Source: Rotaria macrura (lineage: Eukaryota > Rotifera > Eurotatoria > Philodinida > Philodinidae). From it: a stretch of 64,000 nucleotides of DNA. The notes under the pieces are model-generated. The model saw only the letters and a program-made list of their open reading frames with translations. It had not been told where the DNA came from and made no database searches. Position numbers and translations under genes: made by a program. How positions within the stretch are numbered: the first letter of the stretch is position 1; every line of letters begins with the position of its first letter. Positions 1 through 9,700 of this stretch are shown here, one piece after another. The DNA is taken from NCBI GenBank assembly GCA_900239685.1, contig OENT01000635.1, positions 7,226 to 71,225 of the forward strand, written 5' to 3'.

Positions 1-1006
1 GCCTAACATATCCTGTAAGTTTTACACAATTCGAACGTTCCTGGGCCAAGATCGATTTTTGAGGGGGGGGGGGCCTTAACTGATTAATTCATTAGTTATA
101 GATCAATTTGTTTACGATTGAATTACATGTTTGTAAATATTTCTTTGACTAATTTGATTTTCTAAAATAATAACAAATACCATTATCTCGTTGTTTTCAT
201 TCATGGCAGAGATCTAAAAGTTTAGTCGAATTTTTTATTGAGAAAGAACAAATCAATTGATTTTTAAGAACAACTTTCCCACATCTAGATTCTTAGCATG
301 CCTCGTGGAAAAGAAGATAAACAATTAAAAGATTGTCAACTATATTAGACGTATACATTGATTAATCATTGAGAATTAAAGAAATAAAGTGATTGCGAAA
401 AAATCAATCTCACAATTATTAGTTAGCAACAATTGGATGATATACTTCATTTGAAGATTTTCATTGCACAGTTAAATTGTTGAAACTCATTAGTCTAAAT
501 ATTTTCAATGATTCGTGTACTGATCGTAGCTGTGACAAGTTCTTTCTAATACATGACTCTATTTAAAATTTCATAGTAACAGTATTCAACTATAGAAAAA
601 AATTTGATTTCCTTAAATTTCAATTGAAAATACTTTCTATTGATAAATATTTTCGTTTCGTTCATGAAAAAGTTGAAGATGAACTTTGACAAGAATTTTT
701 TTTTGCTTTCCACAACATGATCATACAAGTTTGCGGATGTCGTCGTCAAATAATCTTTTACTTAAGAACTAAGTAGTTAAATATTTCCGACGACGACGAA
801 CAAATACTTTTGAGAACAACAAGCTCTCGGTACATAGTTGAATAAATTCTCACATTGAATCAAACGACGATTTAATGTAACGAGTGTGTATTCTTCTGAG
901 AAAAATCTATTGATGAATCGCAAACTATGAACTTAACTGATTATTATAAATAGATGAGATCGTATTGTATCATGTATTCTATCGATATTATTTTCTTTTC
1001 GAATAG
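1..1006. other. Flank upstream of the PDE exons, no exon found
   Basis: No stretch here reads as a phosphodiesterase exon, although the next exon begins in the middle of the catalytic domain. The stretch immediately before 1007 ends in a pyrimidine-rich acceptor, so at least its 3' part is intron. An 11-nt G run lies at 63-73. The short open frames on both strands are AT-rich and resemble nothing I know. Confidence 0.5.
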
Positions 1007-2194
1007 ATCGGATGTTGCATTAATATATAATGATCGTGCTGTACTTGAAAATCATCACGTAAGCGCTGCATTTCGATTGATGCGAATCGATGATTATAAT
1101 ATTTTATCTGAATTTTCATCGGATGAATATAAGTAAGTAAAATTCAATAGATTAAAATATTAAACTTATAATAGTTACGATTGACAAATGCAAAATTTAA
1201 AAAAAAAACAACAATATGTTTTTCTTGAAAAGAAATTTTCGTCATTTGGTTATTGAAATGGTTCTCGCTACGGATATGAGTTCTCATTTTACACAATTAA
1301 AAACGATGAAAAGTCTTTTAAGTATGCCAGAAAAGTAAGTTGATAACTTGATTTTCGAGTGACATTAGTTTTTATCAAGATGAACGTTCTTGTTTCTTCT
1401 TCTTTAGTATTGAAAAATCTAAAGCACTAGCACTTGTACTTCACAGCGCTGATATAAGTCATCCAGGGAAACCATGGACAATGCATCATACATGGACGGA
1501 ACTATTAATGGAAGAATATTTTAAACAAGGTGAAAAAGAAAAAGAACTTGGCCTAACTTGTTCACCTTTATGTGATCGAGATAATACACTTGTTGCTGAA
1601 TCTCAAATTGGTAAGCAAACCGTCTAGAGAGAATAAATTAGGATTTTTTGAAATTTTCTTTTTGTCCTAGGTTTTATTCAATATATTGTTGAACCTTCAT
1701 TTGTTGTTATGGGTGACATGCTTGAAAAAATTCTAAAATCTTTATCTGTTTCCGATTCTGAACTTCCATCACCTTCGATACCTGCTAAAAGTGTTGTTTC
1801 ATCTCCGTCACCGCCAATGTCACCAAAATCATCGACTGGTTCAAATCCTCATCATGATGAACAACATGAAAATGGGTAAGAAAAAGAAAACAAGATACAT
1901 ATATAAATATAATCAATATTAGTCAATTGCTTTTGTTTTTATGTTTCATGTAAATAAATAGACATGAAAGAAAACCATCATCGATGACAACGCCTATTCC
2001 TCGATCGACAACAGTCCGACGACCATGGATTGAATATTTGAAAGAAAATCGTGAACGCTGGATAAGAGAAGCAGGTCATTAGCAGTTGACGACAAATATA
2101 AACTTCATTCTTTTGTTTTTACTTATTATTTTAATCATTTTTAGAAGAAGAAAAACGCCGCCGAGAATTGAAAGTTATTGAAGAAGAACCTTAA
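1007..2194 (+). CDS. PDE1-like 3',5'-cyclic nucleotide phosphodiesterase, 3' part
   Basis: Six exons join in frame: 1007-1132, 1233-1334, 1408-1610, 1671-1875, 1962-2074, 2145-2194 (TAA stop). The protein hydrolyses cyclic nucleotides. Visible landmarks are IYNDRAVLENHH, FRHLVIEMVLATDMSSHF, the metal-binding Asp in LHSADISHP, and the nucleotide-selecting Gln in ESQIGFIQYIVEP. The order and spacing match class I PDEs, and the wording is closest to the calmodulin-regulated PDE1 group. The first half of the catalytic domain, with the HNxxHA and HDxxH metal-binding histidines and any calmodulin-binding region, is not visible and must lie upstream. After the catalytic core there is a Ser/Pro-rich linker (exons 4-5), then a short basic and acidic tail. 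All introns are 59-100 nt. A polyadenylation signal AATAAA lies at 2318-2323. The family call is firm; the PDE1 subtype is an inference from residue resemblance. Confidence 0.9.
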
Positions 2195-3129
2195 TCATCG
2201 AACACATCGTGTGACATTCCATGCTCACATAGAGACACATTATTTATGCTATGCAAATGACGAAATCATCATCGGAAAAATGAACTTGTAACAAAGTATT
2301 TTTTGCCTATATCTATAAATAAAACTATTCATTATGATGGATTTCATGTGTTGTATGAAAATAAATATTGTTCTATTTAAGTTACAACATCGAAGTTCGT
2401 ATTTATTTATGCATGAACAAACATGACAGTATGTCATATTCACATAATGACGTCACTTGCTTTTCAAAAATTTCATTCTAAATTTAAATTTTTCTATAGA
2501 ATGATTTGATTCGAACCGGTTGTTTTTTTTTGCATTAACACTAAATAAACAGCATTTAGATTGCTGTGCTTAGATTAAAACTATTATTATAATATGACAT
2601 CATGTTGGTGACAACCTTGATGATTGTTCTCGTATAAAGCTATCACAATAGTTTATTATACTCATTGTGATCGTTTTCTCCTTGCATTAGTAAACATCAC
2701 TCACTGATAGGAAACACATTTTAATTCAAGAGTTCGCGAGATTTTTCAAGTGCTACTGAATGGAATCATATCACATAATCGATGAATGCCAGTTGCATAC
2801 TAACTAATAGTAGAATAGGTATTTTAAGATGAATGGAATTTTCGATAAATTATATTAAAATTGTATTTTCATCGTTTTTTGTCATTAGTTTCTTGTTTAA
2901 CTTTGTTCATTGTTCAGTGTATGATATCATATTACGAATTATGTTTTTCATTGAATGATAATCGTCAACATCATATTATTCAGATTTTATTCATAAATTA
3001 TGTTTGATTCATAGCTCCTAATGTGACAACTGTGGAATAGAATTGAAAATATTTTCCACAAGAAGACCTATATTCATGTTGATGTTATTTACTCCTAAGA
3101 AAATAATATGTTCAGATACTGTATGTGTA
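2195..3129. other. 3' untranslated region and spacer
   Basis: This holds the probable PDE 3' UTR to about 2340, then AT-rich sequence. I see no gene, RNA or repeat up to the transposon target duplication at 3130. Confidence 0.5.
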
Positions 3130-3137
3130 TATATGTT

Positions 3138-3766
3138 TAGAGGTGCAACAAATCCAAGGCCTTGGGATTTGGTGCAAATAGATTTGGATTTGTTCTTGAC
3201 TGAGATTTGGATTTGGGTTTGGGCTTGGTCTTAAATTGTCCAAATCTGATGAGAATTTTTAATATAAAGTCTTAGAAGGGAGAGAAGAGTATTAATTCTT
3301 AGAGGCTGATATAAAATTGTTTAGATTTGGTATAGATTTGGGTTTGGATTTGGATTTGTATCTTAGATTTGGATTTGGGATTTGGTCNTCATTATGGGTA
3401 GGATTTGGGTAGGATTTGTGTTTGGGATTTGGATTTGGGATTGAGATTTGGTTTCAATGTAGCACGACTACAAAATTTGACTGATGTTAGATCGGAAACA
3501 AATCCCAAGTCCAAATCCAAATCTAAGACCCAAACCCAAATCCAAGTCCAAGTCCAAACCCCAAATTCCAAACGTATCACCAATCCCGAATCCCAAATCT
3601 AAGCTGAAAAAAGTAATATAAACAATCCTGTGATCCAAATATAGACGAAATCCACAGCTAGGAACTCAGTTCTAACTATACCCCAAATCCAGAAACCAAA
3701 TCCAAGTCCAAACCTCAGAGATTTGGTAACAAATCCCAAATCCATTAAAGATTTGTTGCACCCCTA
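3138..3766. mobile_element. Non-autonomous hAT-type foldback MITE with 8 bp target duplication
   Basis: The ends are inverted: the left end begins TAGAGGTGCAACAAATC and the right end reads as its complement, GATTTGTTGCACCCCTA. An identical 8 bp direct repeat, TATATGTT, flanks the element at 3130-3137 and 3767-3774. An 8 bp duplication and a TAGRGGTGCAA terminus are typical of the hAT superfamily. Between the ends are arrays of a degenerate GGATTTGG motif on the left and its complement on the right, so the whole element can fold into one long hairpin. It has no transposase. A single N at 3388 lies in the repeat. The open frames at 3392-3602 are by-products of the short repeat. Confidence 0.9.
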
Positions 3767-3774
3767 TATATGTT

Positions 3775-5063
3775 GCAGTAGAAATTGAAATTTTAATTTC
3801 TAATGCGATGTATATATCAAAATTAGATCTGCGAAAGTTGTGAGTTATCTAAGGAAATTATTTCATCTTGTTATGTTGTATTTTTTTCTTACTGACATCA
3901 TTGAAAATAAAGGCACACCCATTATTCTCTTTCTTTTTAATGTGAATCTACATTTAACATGAAACAGATTACTCGTTTCATTATCTCCATATTTCCTCTA
4001 CCTAATACTGACTTTGTTTCTGTTGTTCCATTGCGCATGTCAATTTATCTGGATCTTCACTTCTTTTATCTTACCATACGATTCATCTGGAATCGTTTTT
4101 CTGTTCTTGTACACTTCACACTCTATTATTATGCGCACTACTTCATACGTAGTTCATTTTCTTAATTTTTGTCACGATCCTAGCTTTTCATCACGTTTCT
4201 TGTGTGCAGTAATGTGTCTCGTTTAATTACCATTCGGTTCTATTAGCTTTTATGTTGTTTTCTAGGAAATTCTGTTCAATTTTTAGTTGTTCTATTATGA
4301 TTAGTGAGAAAATTTCTTAAAAAACCAAGACGATTGAGCAATGAAGATACGATCGGTACCTATGATGGCAAAATATATCTGATGATACAAAAGTCGCATA
4401 AAAGATGAACCAGTTTCGATAATATTGATCAATAGTTTGGTACAGCTGTATACATTACTAAGGCTCTAATAATGATATGTCAGTTCTCTGGTATTAACTT
4501 TTTCGTCTTTTTATCAGAAACTCGAACGAGTACGCCGTTTACACTAACACATATTAATCGAAGGAAATCTATACAAATAGAGATATGAAAATGAGAAAGA
4601 TAGATCATAATGAATTACAGATTGATTGACAAATCGATGAACAATAAATGAGAATGAATTGTAATGCGCACATTATAAAAACAAGGAGAAGAAGAAAAGA
4701 AACATGCTCAACGGACTTGTCGATATTTGTTAGACAATGTCATATAGTATTCAAGCATGTAATACTATTCGTGTTACATAATAGTATTGAGGTCGCCATT
4801 CTTCTTTTCTTTACGTAATTGACACTTCGCTGTTATCCTTAAGTTTGAAAGATCTACAATGACCTCTATAATATTCGAGGAACAAAAAGAAATCTCGCAA
4901 AAGACTGATAATAAATACTAGACGAGAGTAACTGCCATATTGATATTGACTTTTGAATACGACCTTGTTTAACCATTGAATCTTTCAAAATTGTACTTGT
5001 TAGATTTCTTTGCTAAAGAAATAAACTGTTCATGTGTGGTATGAAATGTAATGATGCATCACA
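3775..5063. other. Spacer, nothing recognised
   Basis: AT-rich DNA with only short, low-complexity open frames such as the one at 3959-4226. No gene, RNA or terminal repeat is apparent. Confidence 0.5.
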
Positions 5064-5287
5064 TAGGAAACTAGAGCCCTGCAGGCTATCAAGATTTTTA
5101 CAGGGCAGGTTACAGGGTACCAGCAGTGTAACCTCTGAACATCTAACTAATACTATGTAATAGATGTTGTCGACTTCTTTCCAGAATTATTTGATGAGAA
5201 CAAATGCTAAAACTGATAGTAAACTAAAACTCAATTTAGATTGGTCGCAAATGCATTCAATAAAAATAATAGATATGTGTTTTAGTA

Positions 5288-5633
5288 ACCCCCCCCCCTG
5301 GAGAAAAAGTTCGTTCGACGTAATAGAAGACCCCTTTTAATTAATTAATTTTTTGCTAACTAGGGTCGTTAATTAGTGTTTTCCCATCAAAATATGATTG
5401 CTTCGTAGGGTTTTCAGTTGGAAATATTAAGAGAATGGTTTCTAAATGTTAATGACACTCTTAAAACCCTGAAAATACCGATGGAAATCCTGAAAATCAC
5501 CTTAGTTTTCTGAAAAACCTTTTAAATTAAATATTGGGAAAAAATTTCGTTCTTAATAGAAGGCCCCCTGGAAAATTTTTACGCTGGAACATAATAGAAG
5601 ACCCGGGGTCTTTTATTGTAGGCGGGGGGGGGG
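5288..5633. mobile_element. Short TA-flanked element ending in poly-C / poly-G
   Basis: The sister copy near 10790 runs straight through as GTTTTAGTAGTATATTC. Here the same sequence is split after GTTTTAGTA by 346 bp that start ACCCCCCCCCC and end GGGGGGGGGG, and TA is repeated at both junctions (5286-5287, 5634-5635). Inside the C and G runs, AATAGAAGACCCC (left) and its near complement GGGGTCTTTTATTG (right) form an imperfect inverted repeat. The motif AATAGAAG(G)CCCC recurs internally near 5556 and 5592. A TA duplication suggests movement by a Tc1/mariner-type enzyme, but no transposase is present and the family is not recognised. Confidence 0.7.
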
Positions 5634-5834
5634 TAGTATATTCTTTGTCCTTATGAACATCTACAATTAATTCCATTGTACATATATTGTTTTTCTGATT
5701 TTGAGCTTTTATTCGTTCGTTCATTATTATTGTTTATTTATTTTCAGGAAGAATAAAGAAATGGTCGTATAATCAAAAACATGTGCTATAGTATATATGT
5801 TTAAGAAGATCACTGTATGAATAACTTCATATTT

Positions 5835-5936
5835 GGAATTCCTGCAAATTTGGCTACATCAGAGCTTGTTTTTAGCTCATCAGGTCAAATATTAGAAAAA
5901 AAGAAGATAACTTTTAAAGCCCGACATTGTCGATGA
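5835..5936 (+). pseudogene. hAT transposase C-terminal (dimerisation) remnant
   Basis: The frame reads GIPANLATSELVFSSSGQIL followed by EKKKITFK and then a stop (TGA at 5934-5936). It resembles the conserved end of hAT transposases (Dimer_Tnp_hAT, typically 'iPat.a.SERvFSsag'), including the invariant FSS core. The Arg of the usual SER is Leu here. The rest of the protein is not open, so this is a fossil inside the decayed copy. Confidence 0.75.
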
Positions 5937-6484
5937 TATTTTAATGAAATGAAATTTTCGAAATAAATGATGTCATGTTTTTTGCTTTGAGATTGAAACT
6001 TTGAACTTTTATTGATATACAAACAATATTGAAAATTTTGTGTAGTTCTTAGTCTACACGAGCAGGAAAAACATTTTTACAAATGATTAACTTTGATTTC
6101 ACAAGTGTTCTCAACATACTCCACAGGCACATCCGTGTCAGCATCGTATAAGCTTCCTTCCTGTCACTTTTTATTCGACAAAGTCAAGTGGGTGTGTTCT
6201 AACTTTTTCATATATACCCGGCGCATCTCTCTCTATCTGACAATAGCCACTAGCGTCATCTATATTTATTCAACAAGGTGTATTCAAACGTAATCTTTAA
6301 AAAAGAATTATCATTAAAAAAGCTTTTAGCAGTAAAGTAAAGAATTCAACAGAGTCACAATTCCACCTTTGATAAGACAAAAAACTACCGGGTTCTGTGT
6401 TTCAGACAAAGTCTTTGTTCTATTTCCTGCAATTTAGTCATTCATTGTCCTATAATCTTCTTTCTATCTGTCATTCTTCTACTC

Positions 6485-7487
6485 ATGGATTCTACTAATA
6501 TCATCATTCCATTTGATTTTCCATTTGCAATACTAGGTAAAGTATTCATCGAGTTGTCTTGTTTTCTTATATGTAATGTGCATTTGTGTAGAAAAGCGTA
6601 ATAATCCCGATCCGAGCAACAAACTTGTTTATGCCGTTGCTGATGGTCAATATACCTATGGACCACTTTCTTTGTTTCAATATCACAATGATGAGAAATA
6701 TTCGAAAACGTTTGTTACATTAGGCATTTGGTAAATCATTGAGAAAAAGAATATTTTTTTTTTTTCCTATTTAGAATTCGTGACGAGGAATTGCCACCTT
6801 CATTGCCATGCAAAGTAAAGCCATAGGATGTCTTATTTTTCTCTTGTCTATTTCTTTATTCTGAAGGAATTTTACATAGTTGAATGTGACGTTTCAACAG
6901 AGAATGCAATTGAAATAACTGATGTTAATCGAGGACAAATTTATGTTAAAGAAATGGATGATGAATCTGAAGAAAGTTAGTTGATGATAATTGTTTTTCA
7001 TTTTGTCTGAACGTATAATAATTTTCGAAATCTCTAGTTCAAATAAAAGAACTTCTACAAGAAATGATTGACTGCAAAAATGAACTTCGAAGTCTTAAAT
7101 CTATCGTAAAAGAAAAACAATGTCGTTGAATTCTCAAAATATATTCTTCTTTTTCTTCAGGTTTTATCCGACAACAAAAATTCGACACTATCGTCCTCTA
7201 ATATTAACAACTGTTCATTGAACATGAGTTATAAATCTGCTAATGGTGATGTAACAACACCATTGTTGGGCAATAAAAAACGAATTCAATCCACTACAAT
7301 TCAACGAAATGTAGCAACAACTGTAAAGAAAAATATCAATACACCACCTCGAAGTCAATCGGTAACAACCACGAGAACTCTTTTGAAAAATGTGAAATCC
7401 TCTGGTTATGGTCAACAACCATCACCAACAACAGCTAGACGACAATTATCTACTTGGGCTACACCGGATCGTTCGTTTCGTCAATAA
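6485..7487 (+). CDS. Six-exon gene of unknown function (237 aa)
   Basis: The proposed exons are 6485-6536, 6592-6709, 6775-6814, 6867-6975, 7038-7105 and 7161-7487; all phases agree and the total is 714 nt. Translation starts MDSTNIIIPFDFPF and ends ...STWATPDRSFRQ. Residues 18-100 look folded (LVYAVADGQYTYGPLSLFQY, EFYIVECDVSTENAIEITDV). They are followed by a short charged, probably helical segment (EIQIKELLQEMIDCKNELRSLKSI) and a Ser/Thr/Arg-rich disordered tail. I do not recognise the family. The weakest point is the exon 2 donor: reading to the stronger GTAAAT at 6731 gives a stop, so the donor GTTTGT at 6710 is chosen because it alone keeps the frame. In the last intron, GTAAAAG at 7106 is used as donor; without splicing there the protein would end after KEKQCR. 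AATAAA lies near 7571. Confidence 0.65.
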
Positions 7488-9700
7488 ATATTCATTGTTA
7501 TCTGTGTTTTATAAATATTTTTGTACATTGTATATCATAAGTATTAATCCGAAAATGTATATTGATTATATTAATAAATTCTCATTAGAATGATTGTTTG
7601 CTTCTAATTTTCAAATAGAAAACACGTTATCTTAATTGTTCAATTGAATCTACCATATTCATCGAAAAGTGAGATTTCTATCGATGAAACTTTATTATGT
7701 AACTCAATCTTTGATCGACAAAGAACAGCTATCTATGTTGTCCAATCGTTTAGAGATGAAGTTTTCAGATAATCGTTTTTCATAGTTCATCATCGTCAAG
7801 ATTCTATGTTAAGAATACAGATTAAATTTCCATAGTAGAAAAACATCTAATAGAAAGAATTTTAAAATCATCATCATTCTCTATCCAATTATGAACAATT
7901 TTTATTCGATATCAAATGTTGCAAATTTCATTTAAAATTAAAAAAAAAGTCAATACTTCGTCGTCTCCGAGTTTAAGAATTCAAACATATAGCGAACACT
8001 TTTTAATTGAAATGTACCATACATTTAATAAATTATGAAATAGTTCACTAATTTGACTTTTTTCAATTGATTTCAAAGCTTTTCATAATGTACCATACAG
8101 TTTATGACTTAACAAAACGTAAACCGAACCCTTTGCTCCTACGGCTCATTTTCTGTGAAATTATTTCTTAAGTATCTATCACTTTTGTATGTTTGATGAA
8201 GACAATGTTCGCATTGTGGAAACAAATGAAATTGATGTTTTAACACGATTCATGAAGATAGCTCTACTAAACAATATCAACTCTTTCAAGCTGCTCTAAT
8301 ATTGTTCGTTACATGTCATTCAGATGGATGTTCCAGGTCATTTTAAAAGCATGCATTGTATTTGTGGGCTTCGATAAGATAAATCCAAGAATCAGAATAA
8401 TCTATTATGGTTCGAGTTAAGCAAGAAGAGGCTCAACAACGGATAATAAGTCCTAGAAAAGGAAGTATATTTACATGGTTTCTCGTGGTCTCAGTGGTTG
8501 TTAAAAGAGGTTACGACCAACTTCATATCGATAGATCAAGTTATTCGATACTTCTGACAAAGATGATCTTGATTATGATCCTANCCCCCCCCCCCAGATT
8601 CTGCTTGGCGGATATTGTCCATTTTGCGAGTATTTCTGTCTCCTCCTATTTCTACGTAGCGGACATTTTTTCTTAATTAGAAGAATAAAATGTCGGCAAT
8701 CAAATTGTAAGCATATTCAGATAAGATGATAGTCTAATACTTATTATCAACGTTTTTAACTATGATTCTATTAAACTCAAATATTGCTAAGAATTCACTT
8801 GTCAAGCTCTACTACTTTCTATTGAATTAGTTTTTGTATAATCATGGCAACTACATATCGTGCTTAGATCAGCTTTTTTTTTATTCATGCAATTCAGTTA
8901 AATTTGATTTTTTAATGACTGTTTGTCATCAAGCTAATATTTTCCAGAAAATATTTTCATTATGTAGGAGAAACTCGTGGGTTCGTGTTACTGTTCTCAT
9001 TTAGTTATATACAAGAATCGACAAGTTTACACAGATTTGAAAACATTGATGAATAATTACACACGGTAACCTTGGCCTATTCAGATAAAATCCTACTGAT
9101 ACGGAGTTAAGAAAATTTTCGTCGTCAACCAATACTAGTTATTCTTTGCTATATATTTTACCTTTTATTAAATCTTCAATTTTCTTGGCAAGTTATTCAT
9201 CCGTTCTAATGTATTCGATTGGTGGTTTACCTAAAAATAAATAACACACGCCCTTGCTCACACAGGTGTATTTCACATGCAATTTTAAAAATCATTCTTC
9301 ATCAATGAAGAATTAATCATGCTCATATAAAATTGTGTAAGTACTCTGTAATATCCATGAAAACATAATTTTCTTTTGAATCAGAAATGTCGCACAGTAT
9401 GGTGACGTATTTATAAATTTTCACTCGTCAAGACGTTGTCTCTTATCAGAGTAAAAGGAAAATAAACATCGAATACAAAAATAGGAATGTCTACTATTAG
9501 TGTCTTTGATATATACGGATGATTAAGCACACGTGTTGAACAAGGAAAAAATATTACGCATGTAGAAATTGTTATAAACTACTGACGAAATCATTTAGTT
9601 AACAAGATAAATATCGACTTCTTAGAAATAGTTCTTTGTGTTTATAGAAATTGGTAATAAATGTCATTTCCATAATTATCCCATCGATTCAACTTCCATC
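7488..9700. other. Spacer with one dispersed repeat copy
   Basis: No gene is recognised. It contains the repeat copy at 8463-8705. The acceptor-like sequence ending TTTATAG before 9650 suggests a 5' untranslated exon junction for the downstream gene. Confidence 0.45.
8463..8705 (+). repeat. Dispersed repeat with GCGGAC terminal hairpin, copy 1
   Basis: This is nearly identical to 11129-11438. The right end, about 8658-8697, can fold on itself (GCGGACATTTTTT near its start, AAAATGTCGGC near its end). A run of C with an ambiguous base (8584) stands where copy 2 has about 70 extra bases, so this copy is deleted or mis-assembled there. The left end of the repeat is not defined in this copy. The open frame at 8407-8676 gives a protein I do not recognise. 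Confidence 0.7.

Larger units (their letters stand above)
5072..6005 (+). mobile_element. Decayed hAT element, copy 1 of a family also at 10544-12740
   Basis: The left end starts TAGAGCCCTGCAGGC after the octamer TAGGAAAC. The stretch 5090-5287 matches about 10600-10800, 5634-5760 matches about 10798-10920, and about 5910-6000 matches 12560-12640. The copies share landmarks such as CTAAAACTGATAGTAAACTAAA and ATGAACATCTACAATTAA. The middle is interrupted by the insertion 5288-5633. I see no right terminus and no second TAGGAAAC, so the right end is probably lost. The right limit given is where similarity to the second copy fades. A remnant of the transposase C-terminus is at 5835-5936. Confidence 0.75.

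Noticed and set aside
63-73. G run at the window start as an end of the poly-C/poly-G element
   Set aside because: The adjoining sequence (CCTTAACTGATTAATT) does not match either end of the element at 5288-5633.
3392-3602. Overlapping open frames on both strands
   Set aside because: They are made wholly of the GGATTTGG minisatellite, which has no stops in several frames.
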